IMG/VR virus record: IMGVR_UViG_3300034375_003618
Span: 1 to 32,137 of that record
Source: a virus
Length of the DNA: 32,137 nt
Reading direction: 5' to 3' (one strand)
Shown: one piece after another, positions 20,861-27,810 of the stretch
Numbering within the stretch: the stretch's first letter is position 1
Layout of the letters: each line of letters begins with the position of its first letter
Program-made: the position numbers and the translations under genes
Notes under the pieces: generated by a model
The model's database searches: none
Told to the model about the DNA's origin: nothing
Seen by the model: the letters and a program-made list of their open reading frames with translations, nothing else

Positions 20861-21904
20861 ATGAAAAAAGGACAAGAAATAAGAAGCATGTTAAAAAGAA
20901 TTAACAATGATGTCGAATTTAAAAAAGATGTTATTGTTGATTTAAGATCGTTAGATGTAAGTCAAAATGATAGAGTAGTCTATCCCGATTTACATTATGC
21001 GGGTGGACAAGGTTATTATCAAATGAATGATAATTCTTTAAACCACTTATGTAACAGATTAGAAATCGGTACAAGATACATTTCTAAATGTTTAACAGTT
21101 AGCCAAGAATTAGTTACACATAATTTAAATTTTTGGATTAACAAAAACAAAAACAAAAAATTAATGTTAAGAACTATAGAGGGTCACGACATTAATAGAG
21201 TAAGAGCAATAATGTCAGATAGATACAAAAGAATTGATTCTGATGTTGTTGCTAATTCTTGTTTATCAAAATTGATGGATATGAATGCTGAATTAAAATA
21301 TTCATATTACGATGGAGATAACATGAATATCACTGCTGTACTTCCTAAGTTAGAGGGTGAAGTAGTTGAGGGTGATTTTGTTCAAGGTGGTATCACTATT
21401 ACAAATTCTGAAATAGGTAACGGCTCTTTAATTGTTAAGCCGTTTATCTACAGATTAGTTTGTACTAATGGTATGGTTGCACCAGAATATCTAAATCAAT
21501 TTTATGCAAAACACGTTGGTAAAATGATTATAGATGTTGAGCAAGATGATCAATGGAAAGTGATTGTTGATAAAATGGGTCAGCAGTTAGAACTTGTTAG
21601 TAATCCTGAATTGTTTCAGGAAAATGTTGATAAGTTAAAACAAGCTACTGAGCAAAAAATCAACTCACATCAAATAGAAGTTCTTGCAAAAAAACATGGT
21701 CTTTCTGACGAGGAAAGATCGGGAGTATTTGAAAGACTTAATCATTATTATGGAGAAACTTTTGTTACTTCTAAATATGATGTTGCCAATGCGATTACAA
21801 ATATTGCTAATGACGAAAACAAGTCAGATGAAAGAGCAAGATATTTGCAAGAACTTGGTGGCTTGGTTATTTTTTCAAACAACCCAATAAGTGCAAGAAT
21901 ATAA
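20861..21904 (+). CDS. DUF932-type protein
   Basis: 347 aa from the ATG at 20861, chosen because AAAGGA lies 6 bases upstream; in-frame ATGs at 20822, 20825 and 20855 are less likely and would run through the leader hairpin. The protein has the DUF932 look: a LHYAGGQGYYQMNDNSLNHL block, a KLMLRTIEGHDINRVRAIMS segment, YKRIDSDVVANS, NITAVLPKLEGE and YRLVCTNGMV. DUF932 proteins occur in phages and plasmids; their function is unresolved, with links to replication or recombination. Expressed early here. Confidence 0.8.
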   Translation: MKKGQEIRSMLKRINNDVEFKKDVIVDLRSLDVSQNDRVVYPDLHYAGGQGYYQMNDNSLNHLCNRLEIGTRYISKCLTVSQELVTHNLNFWINKNKNKKLMLRTIEGHDINRVRAIMSDRYKRIDSDVVANSCLSKLMDMNAELKYSYYDGDNMNITAVLPKLEGEVVEGDFVQGGITITNSEIGNGSLIVKPFIYRLVCTNGMVAPEYLNQFYAKHVGKMIIDVEQDDQWKVIVDKMGQQLELVSNPELFQENVDKLKQATEQKINSHQIEVLAKKHGLSDEERSGVFERLNHYYGETFVTSKYDVANAITNIANDENKSDERARYLQELGGLVIFSNNPISARI

Positions 21905-21915
21905 ATCAATCAATC

Positions 21916-21936
21916 GGTGGGGTGCAATTCCCCACC
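21916..21936 (+). terminator. Hairpin after DUF932 gene
   Basis: GGTGGGG (21916-21922) pairs perfectly with CCCCACC (21930-21936) around a 7-base loop, 12 bases after the stop codon. No U-run follows, so it is more an mRNA stabiliser or partial terminator than an intrinsic terminator. Downstream genes have their own Shine-Dalgarno sites. Confidence 0.5.
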
Positions 21937-21949
21937 ATGAAAGGCAATC

Positions 21950-22051
21950 ATGATAGTATGTGGAAAGCCTATACATCGTAGATATGTAAAGGCATTTACA
22001 ATTACAATCGTATCAATGGTAACAATAGGAGTAATGATATGGTTAATTTAA
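21950..22051 (+). CDS. 33-aa single-span membrane peptide
   Basis: ATG at 21950 with AAAGG 5 bases upstream. The peptide starts MIVCGKPIHRRYVKAFTITI and continues VSMVTIGVMIWLI, a positively charged head followed by a hydrophobic span of about 19 residues. It ends 13 bp inside the next gene. A second tiny early membrane peptide, like that at 20665-20769. Function unknown. Confidence 0.5.
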   Translation: MIVCGKPIHRRYVKAFTITIVSMVTIGVMIWLI

Positions 22052-22236
22052 AAACTGCATTTAAAGATATTACTAAAAGAGCAAAACTAACTGAAAGGTT
22101 ATTTACTCTTTATGAGTTAAGAAATATCCTAAATGAAAAAATAAATAAAACAGAAGCTAAAATAGTTGAACTAGATATGGAGATAGCAAAAGATGAAAAT
22201 AAACGAGATAGCGCAGACGGAAGCGATAAAGAATAG
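22039..22236 (+). CDS. Small coiled-coil early protein
   Basis: 65 aa. Heptad-like helix (LFTLYELRNILNEKINKTEA, then KIVELDMEIAKDE) and a polar end. AGGAG stands 7 bases before the ATG. Overlaps the next frame by 44 bp. No family recognised. Confidence 0.58.
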   Translation: MVNLKTAFKDITKRAKLTERLFTLYELRNILNEKINKTEAKIVELDMEIAKDENKRDSADGSDKE

Positions 22237-22444
22237 AAGAATGGATATTATAAATCGTATTTCTAAAAGACGTCATTGGACTTTTAGTGATATGAATCCA
22301 TACTTCGTTGAGGTCTATGAGATAATGCCAAAAATTACTAAAGCTTTATCTTATAGAAGTTACAAAAAACAAATCAAACTAGAGAGGAAGAAATATGAAA
22401 AAATGGCTATGCTTAATTCTATTCGTACAAGCTTGTGCGTATAA
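22193..22444 (+). CDS. Hypothetical basic early protein
   Basis: 83 aa from the ATG at 22193; an in-frame ATG at 22241 (67 aa, MDIINRISKRRHWTF) is an equally good choice since neither has a clear Shine-Dalgarno sequence. The protein is basic, with a SDMNPYFVEVYEIMPKI middle and KKQIKLERKKYEK near the end. The last 50 bases overlap the lipoprotein gene. The KKQIKLE stretch recurs at the end of the HTH gene 580 bp downstream. Confidence 0.5.
   Translation: MKINEIAQTEAIKNRRMDIINRISKRRHWTFSDMNPYFVEVYEIMPKITKALSYRSYKKQIKLERKKYEKMAMLNSIRTSLCV
22364..22384 (+). repeat. 21-bp direct repeat, copy 1
   Basis: An exact 21-bp repeat (core CAAATCAAACTAGAG) of 22945-22965. Both copies encode KKQIKLE in frame and supply the Shine-Dalgarno region of the next gene. 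Confidence 0.7.
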
Positions 22445-22661
22445 GCCTGTGATTGATACTGCGGGGAGAAGCGGTACTTTCAATGAGCCTAAGGCTGTAG
22501 AAATAACTAACGATCTACAACATTGTAAAACTATCGCCAAAGAAAATACTACATTCATTAGTAATATTTTTTATTGGTCAGTTAGTCCAACAATGGACAC
22601 AAAGTACGAAGCGTTAGTTAGAAAATGTTTAAATAACCGTGGACATAGCGTTCTTAATTAG
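22395..22661 (+). CDS. Small lipoprotein
   Basis: 88 aa. Signal peptide MKKWLCLILFVQAC with a lipobox-like LFVQAC, so Cys14 may be lipidated. The mature part (AYKPVIDTAGRS ... LQHCKTIAKEN ... CLNNRGHSVLN) follows a known layout of small bacterial and phage lipoproteins (YxPVVD.G, DxxxC, CLxxRGyxVL), but lacks the central Gly zipper. A GAGAGGAAG Shine-Dalgarno sequence precedes it. Early expression plus lipoprotein nature suggests superinfection exclusion or receptor masking (inference); T5 Llp is the classical example of that role. Confidence 0.68.
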   Translation: MKKWLCLILFVQACAYKPVIDTAGRSGTFNEPKAVEITNDLQHCKTIAKENTTFISNIFYWSVSPTMDTKYEALVRKCLNNRGHSVLN

Positions 22662-22671
22662 AGAGGTAGAT

Positions 22672-22989
22672 ATGAATAAATTTATCAAATCTGATTATAT
22701 CGCTAAAGGTATGTTGGTGGATTTTTTAAAGAAGCCAAACCCAAAGTTGTTTAATCAAATAGTCGGTATTCAATTTAAGAATATTCGACTTAAAAAAAAA
22801 CTGACTGCAGAAGCTGTAGTACAGGATAACAAACGATACTTTAATACAATTTATGATTTATATAAATTCGAAAAAGGTATCAAAACCGATGTTTCTAAGT
22901 TCATTGCTTTAAGTTGTTATTACGGTTACAACATTGATGAATTGAAAAAACAAATCAAACTAGAGGATAAAAATGTATCAAGAACATAA
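22672..22989 (+). CDS. Cro/C1-type HTH-like protein
   Basis: 105 aa from the ATG at 22672, chosen over an upstream in-frame start because GAGAGG lies 6 bases before it. After a polar N-terminus, FKNIRLKKKLTAEAVVQDN and IYDLYKFEKGIKTDVSKFI, then ALSCYYGYNIDELKKQI, have the XRE-type helix pattern and ending. A second candidate regulator for the early region, or an antirepressor. The match is moderate. The 3' end overlaps the nuclease gene by 17 bp. Confidence 0.55.
   Translation: MNKFIKSDYIAKGMLVDFLKKPNPKLFNQIVGIQFKNIRLKKKLTAEAVVQDNKRYFNTIYDLYKFEKGIKTDVSKFIALSCYYGYNIDELKKQIKLEDKNVSRT
22945..22965 (+). repeat. 21-bp direct repeat, copy 2
   Basis: Exact copy of 22364-22384. Here it encodes the KKQIKLE near the end of the HTH-like protein and its TAGAGGA serves as Shine-Dalgarno sequence for the nuclease gene at 22973. 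Confidence 0.7.
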
Positions 22990-23722
22990 ACTAAAAAACG
23001 GTCTTACTTTAACTTTTGATGATGAAAAACATATTTATTATCATGAGGGTAAGAAAGTAGAAAGCGTAACTGGAATATGCGGTAATGGTGTTCCTAAACC
23101 CGAACTAACAGGGTGGTTAATATCAACACCGATACGTGAAATCAAAGACGGTATTAATGCAAGATTAAATACAGGAGATGGCATTGATAGAGTTTGGTTA
23201 GAACGTATCATAGATAAAGCCAAAAACAAAACCGAAGAAGTAAAAAAAGATGCGGGTCTTGTTGGAACAGTTGTTCATGGTTTGATCGAAGACTTTCTAC
23301 AAGGAAAAAAAATTCCAAACCAATCTGATTTTAAAGTTGTAAATTGTTGGAACTTGTTTTTAGATTGGTGGAATAAACAAGAGTATGAAGTTGTAGAATT
23401 AGAAAAGAAAATATTTTCTAAAAAATACAATTACGCAGGTACTCTTGATCTTGTTTTAAAAGATAAGCAAGGAAATTTAATTCTTGCTGATATTAAAACA
23501 AGTAACCAAATATCATTTGACTATACGTTACAGTTAAATGCATATAAGGAAGCGTATGAGGAAGAAACTAAAACTAAAATTTCCAAAGGTTTAATCATAA
23601 GATTACCTAAAAAAGATGGAAAGATTGAAGTTAAAGAACTTCCTTTAAATAAACAAATGTTTAATGCTTTTCTAGGTGCTATGCATATTTGCATTGCTAA
23701 AGAACTGCATAAACAAAAATAA
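22973..23722 (+). CDS. PD-(D/E)XK nuclease, RecB/Cas4-like exonuclease
   Basis: 249 aa. Early His (GTVVHGLIEDFL, His102), a Glu in VVELEKKIF (Glu142), then the core YAGTLDLVLKDKQGNLILAD (Asp159, Asp173) with DIKTS (Lys175) and the QLNAYKEAY motif (Gln187). This is the RecB-type active site in order and spacing. Probably a recombination exonuclease that works with the next gene's product or resects DNA ends; host DNA degradation is also possible. Confidence 0.82.
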   Translation: MYQEHKLKNGLTLTFDDEKHIYYHEGKKVESVTGICGNGVPKPELTGWLISTPIREIKDGINARLNTGDGIDRVWLERIIDKAKNKTEEVKKDAGLVGTVVHGLIEDFLQGKKIPNQSDFKVVNCWNLFLDWWNKQEYEVVELEKKIFSKKYNYAGTLDLVLKDKQGNLILADIKTSNQISFDYTLQLNAYKEAYEEETKTKISKGLIIRLPKKDGKIEVKELPLNKQMFNAFLGAMHICIAKELHKQK

Positions 23723-23746
23723 AAACAGAAACAATAAGGAAAAAAC

Positions 23747-24232
23747 ATGCAAACACAAAGACAAAGTCTACCCTTTGCGGGTTTGACGCTTACAATGTAC
23801 AGCACAGGCAATAGAGCACCAAAGATGGAATATCAAGCTTCATCTAATAAGGCTCAATTCAAGTGTAGTTTAACTAAACAAATGTTTGATTTAACAAATA
23901 TTCAAGCTTGGTTAAACTCTCCGCAAATACAAGAATACGTTAGAGCGGGTTATGTTGCTAAATGGGGATCTAAAATAACTCAAAGTGAGCCTACGCAATA
24001 TAGCAATGGAATGAAATTAGAAATAACTTATTATATGGTTAAGCCTTATAATAAATCTGGTTACACTCCACAAAACCAAATGCAACAACCACAGCAAGGC
24101 TACCAACAAGCTAAGCAAGGTTATCAATTAACTGATGATAAGTTGCCAGAAAGTCCAAGACAAGAAATTGACTGGGCTAAAGAAAGTCCTACTGATTTTA
24201 ACCCAGATCAGTATGAACGAGAACTTGGTTAA
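23747..24232 (+). CDS. Possible ssDNA-binding/annealing protein
   Basis: 161 aa. A compact beta-rich N-terminal part (FAGLTLTMYSTGNRAPKMEY onwards, to about 105), then a Gln-rich flexible stretch (NQMQQPQQGYQQAKQGYQ, about 110-130) and an acidic tail (TDFNPDQYERELG). Folded domain, Gln/Gly-rich linker and acidic tip is the layout of single-strand DNA-binding proteins, and it sits right after an exonuclease gene. No OB-fold signature can be shown by eye, so the role is inferred. AAGGA precedes the ATG. Confidence 0.45.
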   Translation: MQTQRQSLPFAGLTLTMYSTGNRAPKMEYQASSNKAQFKCSLTKQMFDLTNIQAWLNSPQIQEYVRAGYVAKWGSKITQSEPTQYSNGMKLEITYYMVKPYNKSGYTPQNQMQQPQQGYQQAKQGYQLTDDKLPESPRQEIDWAKESPTDFNPDQYERELG

Positions 24233-24603
24233 TGAGTGACGAGCCTAAGTATATAGAAATAAGACCAAAGACTTTTGATCCTCATAGAATCATAGCTTAC
24301 GTTGATGCTTTAGATAAAAGATTAGTTAAAGCAGAAATTGCATATGATGAAGTGAAAGATCAAGCACAAGAAGTTTTTGATTATGTCGTTAATGAAAAAA
24401 TGACTAATGAATCTCTTTCTGTATCACTTGCTAAAGTTAAAGCTACGAATGATGAAAGATATAAGAAAGTTAAAAAAGAACTTTCAGATAAAAAAAAATT
24501 ATATCTATTTTCAAAAGTCGAAGCTAAAAACGGACATTCATATTGCGATCATTTAAAACAACAATCTATAAATGATATTGCAACTGAAAAACTTACAAAA
24601 TAA
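24232..24603 (+). CDS. Hypothetical protein, last gene of early rightward block
   Basis: 123 aa. Start MSDEPKYIEIRPKTFDPHRI, then a long charged helix rich in Lys/Glu (YDEVKDQAQEVFDYVVNEKM and further) and a late Cys. TAATG overlap with the previous gene. No known family; by position it may be a partner in recombination. Confidence 0.6.
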   Translation: MSDEPKYIEIRPKTFDPHRIIAYVDALDKRLVKAEIAYDEVKDQAQEVFDYVVNEKMTNESLSVSLAKVKATNDERYKKVKKELSDKKKLYLFSKVEAKNGHSYCDHLKQQSINDIATEKLTK

Positions 24604-24609
24604 TATTTC

Positions 24610-24627
24610 TGGGGGAGAAATCCCCCA
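24610..24627. terminator. Bidirectional terminator-like hairpin between convergent operons
   Basis: TGGGGGA (24610-24616) and TCCCCCA (24621-24627) form a perfect 7-bp stem with a GAAA tetraloop on the plus strand (UUUC on the minus). It lies between the stop of the plus-strand gene at 24603 and the minus-strand stop at 24628, so it serves both directions. T-rich bases follow on each side. Confidence 0.75.
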
Positions 24628-24873
24628 TTAATTTCTAGTAACTTCTAAATTACTTAAATCAGTATCTTCATGTATTCCTGTATAACTATATTCATAGTCA
24701 ATCAATTCCACATCATTTCTACTTTTAATTTCAGCAACCATTTCATTTACTTTTGTAAAATAAGGAAAGACATCAACGAAGCGAAAACAAACATAAGACC
24801 CATAAGGGTTGTTTGGTGCTTCAAGTTGTAATTCTAAACTTGTAATAACTGCGTCTACTTTGATCTTGTCCAT
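24628..24873 (-). CDS. Hypothetical protein, last gene of late leftward block
   Basis: 81 aa, alternating strand/helix, acidic, with YGSYVCFRFVDVFPYFTKV in the middle. Its stop abuts the bidirectional hairpin. No family recognised. Spacing to the holin-like gene is 11 bp. Confidence 0.55.
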   Translation of the reverse strand: MDKIKVDAVITSLELQLEAPNNPYGSYVCFRFVDVFPYFTKVNEMVAEIKSRNDVELIDYEYSYTGIHEDTDLSNLEVTRN

Positions 24874-24884
24874 TAGACAAGTTA

Positions 24885-25262
24885 CTATTTTTTACGCATG
24901 ATGTCAGCACCTTTTAATCCATAGATCGCAGAAACTACACCAATAAAAATAGCTTGATACCAATAAGGTAAGTTTGAAAAATATTCGAAGAACGTATCTA
25001 GCTTATTACGAATTTCAGGATCGTCAGAAAACACAGACCACCCCAATAACAAAATAGGAATAGATACGAGAATAAGGACAAATTCGTCTTTGTAACCATT
25101 GTCATTACTTTCAATAATTTTTGCCTTATACTCAATCTCGCCTTTCGCCATACGCTCAGCATGAAGCATTTGAGCATCTGACAACAACTGTTTTGTTTTT
25201 TGTTTATTTTGGTAAATCTTTCCAGCAGTCTTTACACCTAAAGATAATAAATTCAACCACAT
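24885..25262 (-). CDS. Holin-like membrane protein
   Basis: 125 aa. N-terminal amphipathic segment, a Lys-rich middle (KIYQNKQKTKQLLSDAQMLH), then two hydrophobic spans: EFVLILVSIPILLLGWSVF (about 60-78) and WYQAIFIGVVSAIYGLKGAD (about 100-119), with a short basic tail RKK. Two-span proteins of this form occur in lysis regions of marine phages and are usually called holins. AAGGA precedes the ATG. The endolysin candidate lies about 3.4 kb upstream in the same transcript, so the assignment is likely but not sure. Confidence 0.6.
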   Translation of the reverse strand: MWLNLLSLGVKTAGKIYQNKQKTKQLLSDAQMLHAERMAKGEIEYKAKIIESNDNGYKDEFVLILVSIPILLLGWSVFSDDPEIRNKLDTFFEYFSNLPYWYQAIFIGVVSAIYGLKGADIMRKK

Positions 25263-25263
25263 A

Positions 25264-25548
25264 TTAATCCTTTTTGATTAATTCTATTTGCATATCAATT
25301 ACATGCTTTGCTTTTTCTAAATCTTTAATCTGATCTTTTTTATCTTTCCACTTTTTGTTGTATCTTGATATGTACTTTACAACGTGAGTTTGACAGGCAT
25401 TAAAATCGTTAGCCATCGAATACTCTAAAGGCTGAATTTTAAGCGTTTTATAGTGATTTCCTTGCACCTGTTCAGAAAATGCTGAATTGTCGTTCTGCGT
25501 GGCTCTATGGCTCTTTAAAAGGGTATTTTTTAGCTTGTTTGAGGTCAT
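25264..25548 (-). CDS. DUF3310 protein
   Basis: 94 aa from the ATG at 25548, which overlaps the TGA of the phosphoesterase gene (ATGA) and has GGAAAG upstream; a longer TTG-started frame to 25566 is less likely. The second half has the DUF3310 pattern: VQGNHYKTLKIQPLEYSMAN, then CQTHVVKYISRYNKK and DLEKAKHVIDMQIELI. DUF3310 proteins are common in phages and linked to nucleotide metabolism in annotation, without firm function. Confidence 0.82.
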   Translation of the reverse strand: MTSNKLKNTLLKSHRATQNDNSAFSEQVQGNHYKTLKIQPLEYSMANDFNACQTHVVKYISRYNKKWKDKKDQIKDLEKAKHVIDMQIELIKKD

Positions 25549-26246
25549 ACTATCTTTCCTATCCAATTTCCTTGTTTATCTAATACCATCGGTAATAATC
25601 TTGGTACACCATTTAAAATAATCCCACAACCCAAAATAAATCTAGTTTTAAAATTTTTCGCATAAGCAAACGCCATTGATTTTTGATTAATTAAACAACC
25701 GACATTCATACCAAAGAATAAGTTATCTGGGTTAGCCCACCATGATATTACAAATTTCGTATGGTAATGTCCTTGCACAGTAGACATAGACATTGCTTGA
25801 GATGTTTTTAGAACATCAGCACTGCGACCATGCGTAAAAAAACAACGCTGTCCATTTGACATTGTTAGAGTTAAATCGTCTACCCATTTCCATTTTTTAG
25901 TTCCTAAGAAATCTCCGTAATCTTTTAAAAATTCTTTAGACATTCCAAACTTTAATGCTCTACGATAAACTAAACTTGAATGATTGCTATCAACTTCAGT
26001 TACTTCAGGAAATATGTTTTCTAATTCTTTAACGTAAAGTCTAGCTTGTTTTAATTCATGTCCAGCAGAAAATAAATCTGGGTTATGTTCATGCATACTG
26101 ATTGCATGGAAGTCCAAGCTATCTCCAATATTCACGACCCTATCTGGTTTAAACTCTTTTTTAATCTCAGCCAAGAACTTTATACTATCCTTATGATGAT
26201 AAGGTATATGCATGTCACTGATTACAAGAATGCGATTATTAGCCAT
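25545..26246 (-). CDS. Calcineurin-like metallophosphoesterase
   Basis: 233 aa. All metal motifs are visible in order: VISDMHIPYHH (Asp11, His13), VNIGDSLDF (Asp42), VDSNHS (Asn88, His89), FFTHGRS (His139) and VQGHYHTKF (His160, His162). Active-site residues are complete, so an active phosphodiesterase or phosphatase is expected; DNA nuclease, cyclic nucleotide and protein phosphatase roles are all possible. Phage members of this type often lie in accessory or lysis regions. Confidence 0.83.
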   Translation of the reverse strand: MANNRILVISDMHIPYHHKDSIKFLAEIKKEFKPDRVVNIGDSLDFHAISMHEHNPDLFSAGHELKQARLYVKELENIFPEVTEVDSNHSSLVYRRALKFGMSKEFLKDYGDFLGTKKWKWVDDLTLTMSNGQRCFFTHGRSADVLKTSQAMSMSTVQGHYHTKFVISWWANPDNLFFGMNVGCLINQKSMAFAYAKNFKTRFILGCGIILNGVPRLLPMVLDKQGNWIGKIV

Positions 26247-26264
26247 ACAATTTATTGTTGTATA

Positions 26265-26498
26265 TTATTTAGTTAAAAAGTAAAGAGTTTGACTGATGAA
26301 CAATAAAGCCACAGCACCAACTCCACCGATTATCCAAAATAAAAGTTTATCAAATTTGTCGTTTATCTTTTCAACATCTTGGTGCAAGTGCACAAGATGA
26401 TTTGTTTTGATTAGATTGATCTCTCTTTTAAGACCTGTTATGTGTCCATAAACATCTTGAATAGTACCATCTAATGTTTTTGGAACACGCTTAGTCAT
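26265..26498 (-). CDS. XhlA/haemolysin-like small membrane protein
   Basis: 77 aa. Helical N-terminal part with coiled-coil spacing (HLHQDVEKINDKFDKLL), then one C-terminal membrane span (WIIGGVGAVALLFISQTLYF). This coiled coil followed by C-terminal TM matches the XhlA type seen beside holins. Probably a lysis helper or membrane anchor. Its start overlaps the stop of the virion protein gene (TAATG). Confidence 0.58.
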   Translation of the reverse strand: MTKRVPKTLDGTIQDVYGHITGLKREINLIKTNHLVHLHQDVEKINDKFDKLLFWIIGGVGAVALLFISQTLYFLTK

Positions 26499-27223
26499 TA
26501 ATGATAATCCTCTAAATATAAACTGAACGAACCAGAAATAGCTGACGTTGCATCTGCTTTGGCTCTTAACTCTATATCACTTTTTTGATCTACTAAAATT
26601 GGTATTTCAAATTTTCTATAAACAGGTACACCAAAAGTTGTTTGATAGCCTACTGTATTCCACACGTTACCATTAGAAACTTGTTTTTTTAAAATTTTAG
26701 ATTCTACCTCTTTTTGTTTGCTCATTCCAATAGAAGCTGAAACAATCCAACCTCTTTTATTTCTTGGAATAGTATAGATTGCAGATAAAGAAGCACCATA
26801 AGTTGCTTGAACATAAGCTACAGTTTTTGAATCTACTGTTACAGTTAAGTTTCCAACATTAGCATTACCTGTGTTTGCTGTAAGCATTCTTGCAGTAAAA
26901 ACTCTAATGAATGTAATCGAACCAGCACCGCCACCGATTGTTAAAGTTTCTGAAGCTAAATCATAATTTTCATCTAAACCAGAAACTAAAACTGTTCCTG
27001 TATTATCTGATGCAGTATTGGAAGAAGTAACTGTAGCTGTAGTTGCAGTTGTTGGATAAGAATAAACACCACCTACTGATGAAACAGTTTCAAATGAAGT
27101 TGATACATCATCATTATAACCGAAAGTTCCAACAGCAGAAAAATTTTCTATTAATCCTTTTTGAACATTGATACCAAAATCAAATTCTACAAAGGGTTTG
27201 CTATTTTGAATATTGAAAGTCAT
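26498..27223 (-). CDS. Virion structural / tail accessory protein
   Basis: 241 aa, Thr/Ser/Gly-rich and beta-rich. The stretch ASDNTGTVLVSGLDENYDLA, then GGGAGSITFIRVFTARML and NTGNANVGNLTVTVDSKTVAY is typical of a structural protein family common in marine phages, including cyanophages. The C-terminus IPILVDQKSDIELRAKADAT and FSLYLEDYH suggests a jelly-roll-like end. Probably a head decoration, tail or fibre protein. AAAGG precedes the ATG. Confidence 0.6.
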   Translation of the reverse strand: MTFNIQNSKPFVEFDFGINVQKGLIENFSAVGTFGYNDDVSTSFETVSSVGGVYSYPTTATTATVTSSNTASDNTGTVLVSGLDENYDLASETLTIGGGAGSITFIRVFTARMLTANTGNANVGNLTVTVDSKTVAYVQATYGASLSAIYTIPRNKRGWIVSASIGMSKQKEVESKILKKQVSNGNVWNTVGYQTTFGVPVYRKFEIPILVDQKSDIELRAKADATSAISGSFSLYLEDYH

Positions 27224-27246
27224 AAACCTTTAATATCAGATATAAT

Positions 27247-27810
27247 TTAAATTTCAATAAAGTTTAATTTGCCTTGATCGTGCCATCTTTTAATCCAGTA
27301 TTCATCTTTTTCCATTTCGTGTGATGGATAAGCGTAAGTTTTAGAAACATTATGAACTTCTCTAGTATATTTATTACAAGTTTTAAAAAAATTATAACCA
27401 GTAACATTAAGATCACATTTAATATTATTCAAAATCCAATAAACAGAAACCAATCCTGTTGTTGGTCTATAGTAATCTAATTGCTCTTGCATTTTAGTAT
27501 ATTCTTTTAAGTTCCATAACCATGCGTGAGGTTTATACAAATCTGGCATTCGTTCCATACGCTTAGCACCTTTTTCAGCATTAAGTCTTATAATGTTTTT
27601 AAATTCTGGGTAAAATCCTAATTTATCATAAAGAAATTTATGTGCTTGATTAACTAAATTATTAATCCAAACATCACAAGGTTTATCTAATATTCCTAAG
27701 TTTAATCTTATGATACAATCATATTCAGAATAATTAGGCTCAGTTTTTAAATCTGCGTTTCCAATTAATAATATTTTTTTATTTGATAGATATTCAAACG
27801 GGTCGAACAT
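27247..27810 (-). CDS. GT29-like (sialyltransferase-type) glycosyltransferase
   Basis: 187 aa. The start KKILLIGNAD and IIRLN (35-37) followed by DVWINN (46-51), then RPTTGLVSVYWIL (115-127), NVTGYNFF (135-142) and YPSHEMEKDEYW (His164) reproduce the order of the L, S and later motifs of the GT29 family. Such enzymes move a sugar from a CMP-linked donor. It is coupled to a methyltransferase gene (TAATG) in the fibre/lysis region. Likely targets: host surface glycan or a phage component; DNA with hydroxylated bases is a bolder option. Length is short compared with animal GT29, common for phage forms. Confidence 0.72.
   Translation of the reverse strand: MFDPFEYLSNKKILLIGNADLKTEPNYSEYDCIIRLNLGILDKPCDVWINNLVNQAHKFLYDKLGFYPEFKNIIRLNAEKGAKRMERMPDLYKPHAWLWNLKEYTKMQEQLDYYRPTTGLVSVYWILNNIKCDLNVTGYNFFKTCNKYTREVHNVSKTYAYPSHEMEKDEYWIKRWHDQGKLNFIEI

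Noticed and set aside
23521-23811. 96-codon minus-strand ORF opposite the nuclease gene
   Set aside because: Antisense shadow; hydrophobic content comes from reversed Lys/Gln codons.
25549-25566. TTG start giving the DUF3310 protein six extra residues
   Set aside because: The ATG at 25548 forms an ATGA overlap with the upstream stop and has a better placed GGAAAG.
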